64,000 nt of DNA from a virus. The notes under the pieces were generated by a model that saw nothing but the letters and a program-made list of their open reading frames with translations, had not been told where the DNA came from and ran no database searches. Position 1 is the first letter of the stretch. Each line of letters starts with the position of its first letter. Below are positions 33,404 to 40,883 of the stretch, piece after piece. The DNA is taken from IMG/VR virus record IMGVR_UViG_3300025809_000991, positions 86,962-150,961 of that record, one strand, 5' to 3'. The position numbers and the translations under genes are program-made.

Positions 33404-33586
33404 TTATTTGTCTTTTGCTGGCGGCTTAGCAGCTGGTCTTCCACGCTTGCCTACTTTAAAAGTATACACTATATCATCTGGATCTGTTCTTGCGTGTGCT
33501 GGTAACACAGTTATCTTGTTACCTTTTTTAGCTAAAAACTCTTTAACTAATCTTGCGTCTTCTTCTGTTTTTTCTGCTTTACCCAT
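33404..33586 (-). CDS. Small protein with AT-hook-like tail
   Basis: A 60-residue protein from ATG 33586, preceded by GGAGAAT and overlapping the upstream stop (TAATG). MGKAEKTEEDARLVKEFLAK is helical, and the end KVGKRGRPAAKPPAKDK carries an AT-hook RGRP core. Together with the 17096-17752 protein it is the second AT-hook-like tail in the window. Confidence 0.6.
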   Translation of the reverse strand: MGKAEKTEEDARLVKEFLAKKGNKITVLPAHARTDPDDIVYTFKVGKRGRPAAKPPAKDK

Positions 33587-34092
33587 TAGTATTCTCCTAC
33601 ATTTTCCCAAGGATAAACTAACCACACATCCTCTTCTGCTTTATTAATTTCATGACAAGTGTACGCACACTGCCCTTTAAATTCACTTGCTAAGTTGTCT
33701 GTTAGTGTAGCAAATCTTACATTTTGACCCCACGCTGATTTCCAACCAGCGACATCATTTGGAAAACATCCTGCTTGCCAATCATCTATAATCCAATTAA
33801 ATGTAGCACCAGTATCGTTAATGTCGTCTACAATAAGAATGTTTTTTCCATCGTAAGCATCTTCTGCCATCCAACAGTTACTTTCGCTTTCACTGTCATC
33901 ATCACGTAAACTTACTTTAAGTGCTTCGCAACGAATGCCTGTCATGTTACTAATAATAGTAGCAGGTACATTCCCTCCACGAGTAAGTCCTACAATGTAA
34001 TCAGGACGCCAGTTGTCCTTGTACATTTGATTAACAATACTAACACACATGCGTTCAATGTCAGTCCAACTGTAATAATGTTTTTTAATCAT
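33586..34092 (-). CDS. Phosphoribosyltransferase-like protein
   Basis: A 168-residue protein: YIVGLTRGGNVPATIIS near residue 32 and NILIVDDINDTGATFNW near 84 match the purine/pyrimidine phosphoribosyltransferase fold, the latter being the PRPP-binding loop. Similar to xanthine-guanine type enzymes. A role in nucleotide salvage or in handling free 7-deazaguanine bases is possible; the base is not known. Confidence 0.75.
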   Translation of the reverse strand: MIKKHYYSWTDIERMCVSIVNQMYKDNWRPDYIVGLTRGGNVPATIISNMTGIRCEALKVSLRDDDSESESNCWMAEDAYDGKNILIVDDINDTGATFNWIIDDWQAGCFPNDVAGWKSAWGQNVRFATLTDNLASEFKGQCAYTCHEINKAEEDVWLVYPWENVGEY

Positions 34093-34378
34093 TTATTAAT
34101 CCTATCTTTGCCGTTAACATAACATCCTTTGAACGGAATGTCAACCTAATTGTTTGTCCACCTTGCGAACCATACTGGAAGTCTTCCCAGTAAAAATCTG
34201 TTTTATATTTTAGACCATAGTGACCTAATTTGTTACATAATTCTGCGAGGGCATCAATTGGTGTATAACCAGCATTTAGCGCACCCCCAGATCCTGATTT
34301 GTGATTCTCCCTGTCAGATAAACCACTGACAGGGATACTCAATTCAGACCCAAAGTTTTTATATTTTGGAGTTTTCAT
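34085..34378 (-). CDS. Small phage protein
   Basis: A 97-residue protein with a Gly/Ser-rich start (KSGSGGALNAGYTPIDAL) and a beta end (GQTIRLTFRSKDVMLTAKIG). Overlaps folE by one base and the phosphoribosyltransferase by 8. Function unknown. Confidence 0.55.
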   Translation of the reverse strand: MKTPKYKNFGSELSIPVSGLSDRENHKSGSGGALNAGYTPIDALAELCNKLGHYGLKYKTDFYWEDFQYGSQGGQTIRLTFRSKDVMLTAKIGLIND

Positions 34379-35070
34379 TATTTGCCTTGAGCAAATGATT
34401 GCTGTAGTTTAATATTGTCCATGAACTCTTTTTTAGTTCCTTGGTCATTATGGAAGCTACCTTTAAGTACAGTTGTTTGTGTTAAACTACTGTGTGCGCC
34501 TATTCCTCTATTCTCACAACAACCATGTGTTGCTTGGATATAGACACCAACGTCTGTACTACCAGTTGCTGACATGATTTCCCTAGCAATATCAGTAGCT
34601 AGTTCTTCTTGTAGTGTTCCACGTCTAGCACACCATTGAGCAATACGTGTGTACTTGCTTAAACCAATAAGTGTGTCTGCAGCAATAATACCTATGTACG
34701 CTACACCTGCCACTGGCTGATGATGGTGTGAACACATACTTTTAAGCTCACTACGTACTACCAACATTCCTTCATATCGATCCGCTGAATCGTTTGGAAA
34801 GGCTGTTGCTGGTGGCATAGGTTCGTAACGACCCGCCATTATTTCATTATAATACATTTTAGCTAAACGCTTTGCTGTACCTTTTGAATTGGGATCATTA
34901 TGACGATCAATTACAAGTGTATCTAATACACTTTCAAACGCTACAGCAGCTTCGTCAATCAATAGATCCTTTTCACCGTCTTTGATGTAGTCACTAATGT
35001 TATCGCCTGCCCAATAACGTTTGTCGTCTTTTTTTAGTCTGTTAATTACTAAATCGGAAGTCTTGTTCAT
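34378..35070 (-). CDS. folE: GTP cyclohydrolase I
   Basis: A 230-residue FolE. SMCSHHHQPVAG puts zinc ligand C113 and H115-H117; THGCCENRG puts the second zinc Cys (C184/C185). RIAQWCARR and ATDIAREIM match the family core. It opens GTP to dihydroneopterin triphosphate, the first step of both folate and 7-deazaguanine synthesis. QueD, QueE and a DpdA-like gene nearby favour the 7-deazaguanine role. Confidence 0.95.
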   Translation of the reverse strand: MNKTSDLVINRLKKDDKRYWAGDNISDYIKDGEKDLLIDEAAVAFESVLDTLVIDRHNDPNSKGTAKRLAKMYYNEIMAGRYEPMPPATAFPNDSADRYEGMLVVRSELKSMCSHHHQPVAGVAYIGIIAADTLIGLSKYTRIAQWCARRGTLQEELATDIAREIMSATGSTDVGVYIQATHGCCENRGIGAHSSLTQTTVLKGSFHNDQGTKKEFMDNIKLQQSFAQGK

Positions 35071-35089
35071 ATACTATGTTCCTTTTCGT

Positions 35090-36151
35090 TTATTGTAGTA
35101 TGTTGTCTATCATAACACTACTATTTAGATAATCTTTAATAAGAATGTTACGTTGTTCTTCTAGTTTGTTTGTATACTGATCAAAGTTGTCTAGTTTCTC
35201 TTGAATAAAGGCTGTTAGCTGTGGTCTATTTTCCACGTATGCTACATAGTCTTTAGTCCATTCACTTGGATACTTAAACTCTGGCAGATACATTTCGCTG
35301 TAACTACAGCGATCCGGCACGATTGGAATAGCACCTGTTAGTACTGCTTCCATTACACTAATGCCTAGGTTTTCATGTAACGCACAACTAAAAATTGCCT
35401 TACACCCTCCCATCTTAGCATAATATTCAGCTTTGTCAAGGTTCATTTTTTGTGTAATGACCATTCTAAAGTCGTTAGACAAGTCTTCAGCAATTTCTGG
35501 TTGCTTGTCATCATTATAGCGATGTGGCCACATAACTGTATTTGTTTTAGGTGTAGTTTGATATTGTGTTAAGTTATCAACAATAAGCTCGTGTGGTTGC
35601 CCACTGCGTATAGCTTTATTATAATTACCTTGTGGAATATTTAAGTTACGTAAAAACATGTCCTTGTGAAAGTTTGTAGCATAGTAATTATAATCACTAC
35701 TATGATACCAGCTCTTCTCAACATGATTGGGCCAGTCTGGTTGCATCTTATACCCAAGTATGTCACTTGGATCATATGCTCCAGCATGCCAAATACTATG
35801 TATCTCTACTGGAATGTCCAGTAAGTCACTCATGTATTTGATAGGTGTAATGATAAAGTTCCAAGCATCAGTTATCAGAAACTTATCGCCTGCCTTAACT
35901 TTACCGTTACTAAACAGTTTACTTACCGCTGTAGTCTGTGTTGACTTATATACATTAGTAGCACCAAAGTCAAGGAAAGCACCTTCTGTTCTCACATCAG
36001 GTTTAAAGTCCTCGCCATCAATTGTTACTACATGATAATCTAAATTACGTTCAGCTATCTCTTTTTGTAGTATAAGTGGAATGTTATCATACCATTGCTT
36101 AGAATAACGTTGGTCAATCGGTTCTATCGGTATAATATAAATTGTTTTCAT
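35090..36151 (-). CDS. Glycosyltransferase (GT-B type)
   Basis: A 353-residue protein. The second half carries LHENLGISVMEAVLTGAIPIVPDRCSYSEMYLP, split around the ExxxxG pattern (HENLGISVMEAVLTG) that binds the nucleotide sugar in GT4-like enzymes. The first half has HSIWHAGAYDPSD. It overlaps the cytidylyltransferase-cupin gene by one base. An acceptor such as the modified base, the sugar from the fused activating enzyme, or a host surface glycan cannot be told from sequence. Confidence 0.75.
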   Translation of the reverse strand: MKTIYIIPIEPIDQRYSKQWYDNIPLILQKEIAERNLDYHVVTIDGEDFKPDVRTEGAFLDFGATNVYKSTQTTAVSKLFSNGKVKAGDKFLITDAWNFIITPIKYMSDLLDIPVEIHSIWHAGAYDPSDILGYKMQPDWPNHVEKSWYHSSDYNYYATNFHKDMFLRNLNIPQGNYNKAIRSGQPHELIVDNLTQYQTTPKTNTVMWPHRYNDDKQPEIAEDLSNDFRMVITQKMNLDKAEYYAKMGGCKAIFSCALHENLGISVMEAVLTGAIPIVPDRCSYSEMYLPEFKYPSEWTKDYVAYVENRPQLTAFIQEKLDNFDQYTNKLEEQRNILIKDYLNSSVMIDNILQ

Positions 36152-36906
36152 TAATCTCTTCTTTCAATGTCATCTTCACTAAGTTCATCGCCCATCCACA
36201 CTTCAATTACTTTTGCTGTTGTGGTGCCGACGTTTGTTGCTTTGTGCCAAGTGTGTACAGGAATATCGATACTTTGTCCTGATGTATATAGTATACTTGA
36301 TTTGTCGCCATTGTCAAACTCTAAATCCATACGAATATCGCCTTCAACTACATGCCAGTGTTCACTACGAATAAAGTGTCGTTGATCACTTAGTGGAGTT
36401 TCAGTACCAAATGCTAGCTCTTTAACTGCCCAACCTGGACCATTATGTAACACTGTGTAACTACCCCAAGCACGTTGTGTTGTAGGCTGACTCCACTCTT
36501 TAAGTATCCAACTACTACTATTCTTTTTGTCTTCTCCACCAACTCCAAATTCAAATTGTACTTCGTCATAAATCATTTCTGGAATATTATCTGAAGTGCG
36601 ATCTCCACCATTGGCAAAGATTACAGTATCACTTCTTGTTTTAGTAGATAACATTTGAAATATTGCGTTACATGCTGTGTCGTCTTCGTCATTAAATCCA
36701 ATAACTTGATCAACACACCCTAGCTCTTCAATAATATTACAACGTTCATGAAAAGGCATAAATGGCCTACCCTTTTTACGGGTAAGCCAATCATCTGAAT
36801 TCACAGCAACTACAAGTTTGTCTCCAAGTTTTCTAGCTGACTTAAAGTACGCAATATGTCCACTATGTAATGGATCAAATCCACCAGATACAACTACAAT
36901 TTTCAT
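36151..36906 (-). CDS. Cytidylyltransferase-cupin fusion
   Basis: A 251-residue two-domain protein. Residues 1-about 140 are a nucleotidyltransferase with SGGFDPLHSGHIAYF (HxGH) and the RfaE/HldE-like FANGGDR. Residues about 150-245 form a cupin like the mannose-6-phosphate isomerase type II domain: HFIRSEHWHVVEGD and IPVHTWHKATN. This fusion suggests a sugar-nucleotide maker. Coupled by one base to the glycosyltransferase and by four bases to dpdA. Confidence 0.8.
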   Translation of the reverse strand: MKIVVVSGGFDPLHSGHIAYFKSARKLGDKLVVAVNSDDWLTRKKGRPFMPFHERCNIIEELGCVDQVIGFNDEDDTACNAIFQMLSTKTRSDTVIFANGGDRTSDNIPEMIYDEVQFEFGVGGEDKKNSSSWILKEWSQPTTQRAWGSYTVLHNGPGWAVKELAFGTETPLSDQRHFIRSEHWHVVEGDIRMDLEFDNGDKSSILYTSGQSIDIPVHTWHKATNVGTTTAKVIEVWMGDELSEDDIERRD

Positions 36907-38417
36907 ACAGTACTCTCCATTGATTCTAAAAAGTCAATTGCGTCAGCTTCTTGTTCAGCTGACATCTCATTGGATTCTTCTGAAACAGCACCTTCAACTT
37001 CAAACAAGTTACTAAAACTACCAGCACTTGATGTTTGTAGTTTTTGTCCACTAAAGTTAGCTAACATACCTGCCGCTTCGTCTAGCATTGTCATAGGTTT
37101 CTCACTGCGGAACAGTTGATCAATAAACTGTGTCATGTACACAATGTTACGTGGAACATATGGACTAAACACTTCATCTTTACTGTTAGGTTTAAGTTTA
37201 CGCCATTTTCTGTAGTCTGTACTTACTGTTGCGTTTACCATGTCAGTTAACGCATTAGCACGTTGTACACTTTCAATATGACTGTATACATTGTGTGACA
37301 TTAGTAGCATATAACTAAAACTATCCCAACTTGTTTTGCCTTCTTTGCCTACTTTATTAAGCATACCAGGCGAGTAGTGACAAATGTCACCCAAGTTAAG
37401 ACGTTCGCCAATTGGACTACCAAACGGAAATGCTTGTTTACTTCCACTTAGTGCTTTACTGTCCATTGCTTTATCCATAACATAACCAAAGCGATCTGAC
37501 TTATGAACGTGCTGTGTATACATTGTACCATTTGCTGTTGCCAAGAAAGGACTCGCACAGTCAAACATAACATTAATATCTTCGTTAACATGCTCACGTA
37601 AACTACGTTGGATTGCTGTATAAGCCGCTGCCCATTCTAGTCTACCAATGCCCAAGTAGTGTAGCACATCACGTTTGCCACGCTCTAGTTGCTGATCATC
37701 ACGCATCTTAATAAGTGTACGTAGTACAATGTTGATGTCGTTCTTAGCACTACCACCAAACGCAAAGCCTTCGAGATCATGATGTTTCATTTTCTCATAC
37801 CAGTGTTCTGCTTCAGCCCAGTTGCGCCCTTGCATAACATTAAGATACTTTGTTTGGTATTTGCGGTTCTTTTTAAACCAGTTTACATTAAAGTCAGTGT
37901 AGTCCAAACATTCGTTGAATGATGAAATACCTGTTCGTTCTGTAAATGTAGGATCCGCCGCTAGTGTTGGAATATCCAGGATCATACTGTAATCACCTGT
38001 GTGTTCCAACCAGTTTAAGATCTTCTGACGTAAACTGTCATCAGTTTTAAAGTTATCCCAATCACACTGGATAACACCTTTAATAATCTGAAAGCCGCCA
38101 CTGTCACAAAGCATAAACGTTTTGTCACGATCACGGCCTTGTACCATTGCGTCTGATTCATTAGCTTTATCTAGATTAAGTTGAGCATGACCTGCGGAGT
38201 ATAACCCCCACTTATAACTATAGTAAGCATCCTTCTCATTAAGAAAGTTCATGCCTTCCATGCCAGTTTCAAAACCTGCTGGCATACGTTCTGGCAAAAT
38301 ATGATTGCCAGAAGCACGTTGCTTTGCGATAAAGTTATTATAGAACGTACTAATACTAGGCAAAAATACTGCGTAGTCTTTGTTACGTTCTGTTAAGTTT
38401 ACACGAGTTGCTGTCAT
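36903..38417 (-). CDS. dpdA: DpdA-like tRNA-guanine transglycosylase family protein (DNA 7-deazaguanine insertion)
   Basis: A 504-residue protein from ATG 38417, one base after the upstream stop. LCDSGGFQ at 104-110 matches the TGT general-acid region (D102 in Zymomonas), LNVMQGRNW and EGFAFGG match the base-binding loops, and VMFDCASPFLATANG near 284-297 contains the nucleophile Asp (D286). Phage TGT homologues with FolE, QueD and QueE nearby are the DpdA enzymes that put 7-deazaguanines into DNA in place of guanine. The C-terminal extension (about 120 residues) is acidic. Confidence 0.85.
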   Translation of the reverse strand: MTATRVNLTERNKDYAVFLPSISTFYNNFIAKQRASGNHILPERMPAGFETGMEGMNFLNEKDAYYSYKWGLYSAGHAQLNLDKANESDAMVQGRDRDKTFMLCDSGGFQIIKGVIQCDWDNFKTDDSLRQKILNWLEHTGDYSMILDIPTLAADPTFTERTGISSFNECLDYTDFNVNWFKKNRKYQTKYLNVMQGRNWAEAEHWYEKMKHHDLEGFAFGGSAKNDINIVLRTLIKMRDDQQLERGKRDVLHYLGIGRLEWAAAYTAIQRSLREHVNEDINVMFDCASPFLATANGTMYTQHVHKSDRFGYVMDKAMDSKALSGSKQAFPFGSPIGERLNLGDICHYSPGMLNKVGKEGKTSWDSFSYMLLMSHNVYSHIESVQRANALTDMVNATVSTDYRKWRKLKPNSKDEVFSPYVPRNIVYMTQFIDQLFRSEKPMTMLDEAAGMLANFSGQKLQTSSAGSFSNLFEVEGAVSEESNEMSAEQEADAIDFLESMESTV

Positions 38418-38418
38418 A

Positions 38419-38757
38419 CTATGCCGCTCGTTTCTGATACACACCTACATGAATCTTTAGTTTCTTATCACTGCGATCTTGTGACATTTTTACGCTTACA
38501 TCATATGTAATAGCGTTATCACGGATATTACTAAAGATGTTAAAGTCATTAATTAGACCCACGTATCTAAGATCACTTAGGTATGTAGTGAATAGACGGC
38601 GAACAGTTCGTTCACTTCCGTCATTGGTTGCAAGAATACCATCATATGGTTCGATAATCTTAATAAGATCCCATTTGATGTCGTTAACGCTTACTCGCCC
38701 TTGGCGAAGTTCACGGATATTAGTACCTAAACTATGCATAGCTACACGTTGCTCCAT
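38419..38757 (-). CDS. Small phage protein between QueD-like gene and dpdA
   Basis: About 112 residues. The start could be 38757 (AGGATGGGG upstream), 38739 (8-base overlap with the QueD-like stop) or the GTG at 38772. The body has IKWDLIKIIEPYDGILATND and a winged-helix-like VRRLFTTYLSDLRYVGLI. Possible DNA-binding accessory of the modification enzymes; not proven. Confidence 0.5.
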   Translation of the reverse strand: MEQRVAMHSLGTNIRELRQGRVSVNDIKWDLIKIIEPYDGILATNDGSERTVRRLFTTYLSDLRYVGLINDFNIFSNIRDNAITYDVSVKMSQDRSDKKLKIHVGVYQKRAA

Positions 38758-39172
38758 TTTCCCCATCCTCACTAATAGTGATTGTCATTTTGCGGTTGGG
38801 ATATTTTGTGTTAATTGTATCTGCAAGATCATCACAAATCATCTCACAGGATTTAAAATCGAGTTGCAGAGTTCCGTCTGCGTAGAGGCTTTCCAACCAT
38901 CTCTTGAATTGGATAAATTCAACGTCTCGATCGTCATGGAATACTTCAAGTTCTACCTTAAAGTGGAAAATATGTCGATGTATGTATCCTAGGAAACTTA
39001 CATCTTGTTCATCACCAGTTGCCAACTTAGGGTCATCTAGTGCTGCTGGGTACTTGTGTAAACCTTCCTTGCGGAATGTTACCCAAATATTTGTGCTTGA
39101 CTTCTTCATCTTAGTATCCTCTTCTCTCATACGCCTAAGCATATAATCATAATAACCTTCACGGTTAGTCAT
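38732..39172 (-). CDS. queD: QueD-like 6-carboxytetrahydropterin synthase
   Basis: A 146-residue protein from ATG 39172; ATG 39109 with GAGGATA upstream is the alternative start. IHRHIFHFKVELEVFHDD has the paired His of the zinc site, VEFIQFKRWLES matches the VMDFGDLKxxL strand of PTPS-fold enzymes, and SCEMICDDLADTI with ITISEDGENG matches the C-terminal TAENxA...xxE region. It is divergent, so the family call rests on order of motifs and on the FolE, QueE and DpdA neighbours. Confidence 0.6.
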   Translation of the reverse strand: MTNREGYYDYMLRRMREEDTKMKKSSTNIWVTFRKEGLHKYPAALDDPKLATGDEQDVSFLGYIHRHIFHFKVELEVFHDDRDVEFIQFKRWLESLYADGTLQLDFKSCEMICDDLADTINTKYPNRKMTITISEDGENGATCSYA

Positions 39173-39341
39173 TATCTGAAACGTCGATTTTCTTCTCAAG
39201 GCGTTGAATAGTTTGCAACAACTCCCAAAGTTTCCAATCTACAGCTTTCGCAAGTTCCATTACTTGTGTTCGGAACGCAGCGTCAGATATTTCATCAGGT
39301 GCTACTGTTGAGTCTTCAATTACACGGATCTTCTTAACCAT
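39165..39341 (-). CDS. Small conserved phage protein
   Basis: A 58-residue frame: MVKKIRVIEDSTVAPDEISD, then helical LAKAVDWKLWELLQTIQRLEKKI. GGAGAACATA precedes the ATG and both ends overlap neighbours by 8 bases, the pattern of the whole operon. Function unknown. Confidence 0.65.
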   Translation of the reverse strand: MVKKIRVIEDSTVAPDEISDAAFRTQVMELAKAVDWKLWELLQTIQRLEKKIDVSDND

Positions 39342-39528
39342 TATGTTCTCCTAATTGGTTAGTTAGTTTTACTATCTCCTGTTTTAGGAGCAGTTTTTCT
39401 TTCTTAAGTTTTTTAATACTAAGTTCAGCACTAGTATGTTTATACAACTGTTCTATCTGTTTGTCAAGAGCTTTATGCTTACTTTCTAAACTTTTTAACC
39501 GTTGTTCGATGTTTGGGGGCATTTTCAA
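39334..39528 (-). CDS. YdcH/DUF465-like small coiled-coil protein
   Basis: A 64-residue protein. IEQRLKSLESKHKALDKQIEQLY and IKKLKKEKLLLKQEIVKL (read in parts) form a helical hairpin of the DUF465 family. Start at 39528 overlaps the upstream gene by 50 bases; an internal ATG (MPPNIEQ, 39522) is possible. Function in host or phage unknown. Confidence 0.65.
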   Translation of the reverse strand: MKMPPNIEQRLKSLESKHKALDKQIEQLYKHTSAELSIKKLKKEKLLLKQEIVKLTNQLGEHNG

Positions 39529-39925
39529 CCCTTTCCCTTAAATCACTTGTACTAAACCTATGGTCTCTTCTGTTGAAGTGAAGTTCAATACCTCGTTTGC
39601 GACAAGTTTCCTTGCCAGTGAAATCCTTTTCTCGATATTCATCACCTAACATGCGTACATTTATATTATACATATTTAGAATATCAATCAAATCTTGTTC
39701 AGTCTGATATGTGATAATTTCATCTACATACTTGACTGCGCTTAGTTGTAAATGTCTTTCAACTAAACTTTGTACTGGACGATTCTTTTCGTCCGGTCTA
39801 TCAATAGTTGGGTCAGTTTGTAACCCAACTATTAGATATTCACAATGCTCTTTAGCTTCACGTAACATAGCAATATGACCAGCATGAAGCAAATCAAATA
39901 CACTACACGTAAACCCAACTCGCAT
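39479..39925 (-). CDS. Nucleotidyltransferase (TagD/glycerol-3-phosphate cytidylyltransferase-like)
   Basis: A 148-residue single-domain protein: GFTCSVFDLLHAGHIAMLREA near residue 4 contains the HxGH motif, LGDEYREKDFTGKE and RFSTSDLRERV (the STSxxRxR) complete it. It activates an unknown phosphorylated substrate as a CDP compound. This is the second cytidylyltransferase in 4 kb. Overlaps the sliding clamp by one base. Confidence 0.8.
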   Translation of the reverse strand: MRVGFTCSVFDLLHAGHIAMLREAKEHCEYLIVGLQTDPTIDRPDEKNRPVQSLVERHLQLSAVKYVDEIITYQTEQDLIDILNMYNINVRMLGDEYREKDFTGKETCRKRGIELHFNRRDHRFSTSDLRERVENAPKHRTTVKKFRK

Positions 39926-40644
39926 TAGCTTTGCGCCGGGAAGATGTATTCGTACACAGCCATGCCGTTGTCTACATCAATCTTTAACGCACCAGCATCA
40001 CTAAATCGCATAGTAATATCACCATTAAGATTTAGTACACTTTGTACTTCAGCAACTGGATATTTCCAGCTTTGTTTAAGCTCACCAGATACACTAGCTT
40101 CAAATGTAAAGTTACCAGTGTGTCCACTGTCATCACCAAAATAAAACTTTAGTGAATCACCATCTGTTTTCGCAATGAAGACATTCTCTTCACTGTTTGC
40201 TTGTGCTTGCATCTTAAATCGTGCTACACTAGCACTATGTGGAGCAACTTCTACATCCCAATTAGCACCTTTAAAACGTACTTCTGGAATACGCTGTGTA
40301 ATAAGTTCTTTGCTCATAAAGCGGAAGTCATTTTTAAAATCACCACCTGCGTTTACAAACTTCATAGTAAATGGTACTTCTTCACCATTACGTTCACGCA
40401 TTTCAACACTGATATTTGCGTTCTCAGTATATTCAGAAATGTTAAGGATAACGTTTAGTTTATCCAAGTTTGGCAATCCAATTACCCCAGCCAATTCGCT
40501 GCGTGGTGTTTTGTAAGTTGCCTTTACAATTACTTTGTTGTCGTCATCTTTAGCTTCAATAACACTTCCGTTAGTAACCTTTACTGCGTCAATGTTACCC
40601 ACATTACGGGTATGCTTTACGATGTCGAGAAGATAGTCTCTCAT
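39925..40644 (-). CDS. 45: Sliding clamp (gp45-like)
   Basis: A 239-residue, beta-rich protein of the size of T4 gp45 (228). The ends match clamp patterns: MRDYLLDIVKHTRNVGNIDAVKV at the N-terminus and a strand run ending DNGMAVYEYIFPAQS. No sequence signature is decisive; the position between the Smr protein and the polymerase and the conserved length support the call. It would tether the polymerase to DNA. Confidence 0.6.
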   Translation of the reverse strand: MRDYLLDIVKHTRNVGNIDAVKVTNGSVIEAKDDDNKVIVKATYKTPRSELAGVIGLPNLDKLNVILNISEYTENANISVEMRERNGEEVPFTMKFVNAGGDFKNDFRFMSKELITQRIPEVRFKGANWDVEVAPHSASVARFKMQAQANSEENVFIAKTDGDSLKFYFGDDSGHTGNFTFEASVSGELKQSWKYPVAEVQSVLNLNGDITMRFSDAGALKIDVDNGMAVYEYIFPAQS

Positions 40645-40883
40645 ACTGTTTTCCTTTTCTTTAGTATTACGTTATAACTGCCTTGTGTGCGGACATTAAA
40701 TCTATATTCTCGCACATGTATATTTAGATTTAACCAAGTTTCTATTTCATTACGAATTAAGCCTTGGCCACATATGATTTCACAACGTTTAATATTACTA
40801 TAATAACACTCACCTATGAATCTGTCAACACTTTTCCACGCTTCATGTATATGTTTTCCATGTAAATCTAAACTTGTTTTCAT
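40641..40883 (-). CDS. Smr-domain protein
   Basis: An 80-residue protein that is a stand-alone Smr (MutS2 C-terminal) domain: SLDLHGKHIHEAW with the LDxHG motif, EIICGQGLIRNEIETWL with the central GxG-like loop, and GSYNVILKK at the end. Smr proteins are nicking nucleases or RNA-cleaving domains. Four-base overlaps with both clamp and polymerase imply a replication link. Confidence 0.75.
   Translation of the reverse strand: MKTSLDLHGKHIHEAWKSVDRFIGECYYSNIKRCEIICGQGLIRNEIETWLNLNIHVREYRFNVRTQGSYNVILKKRKTV

Noticed and set aside
39440-39470. TTGACA-N17-TATAAA inside the YdcH-like gene
   Set aside because: It lies in coding sequence with no gene start at the right distance; probably chance.
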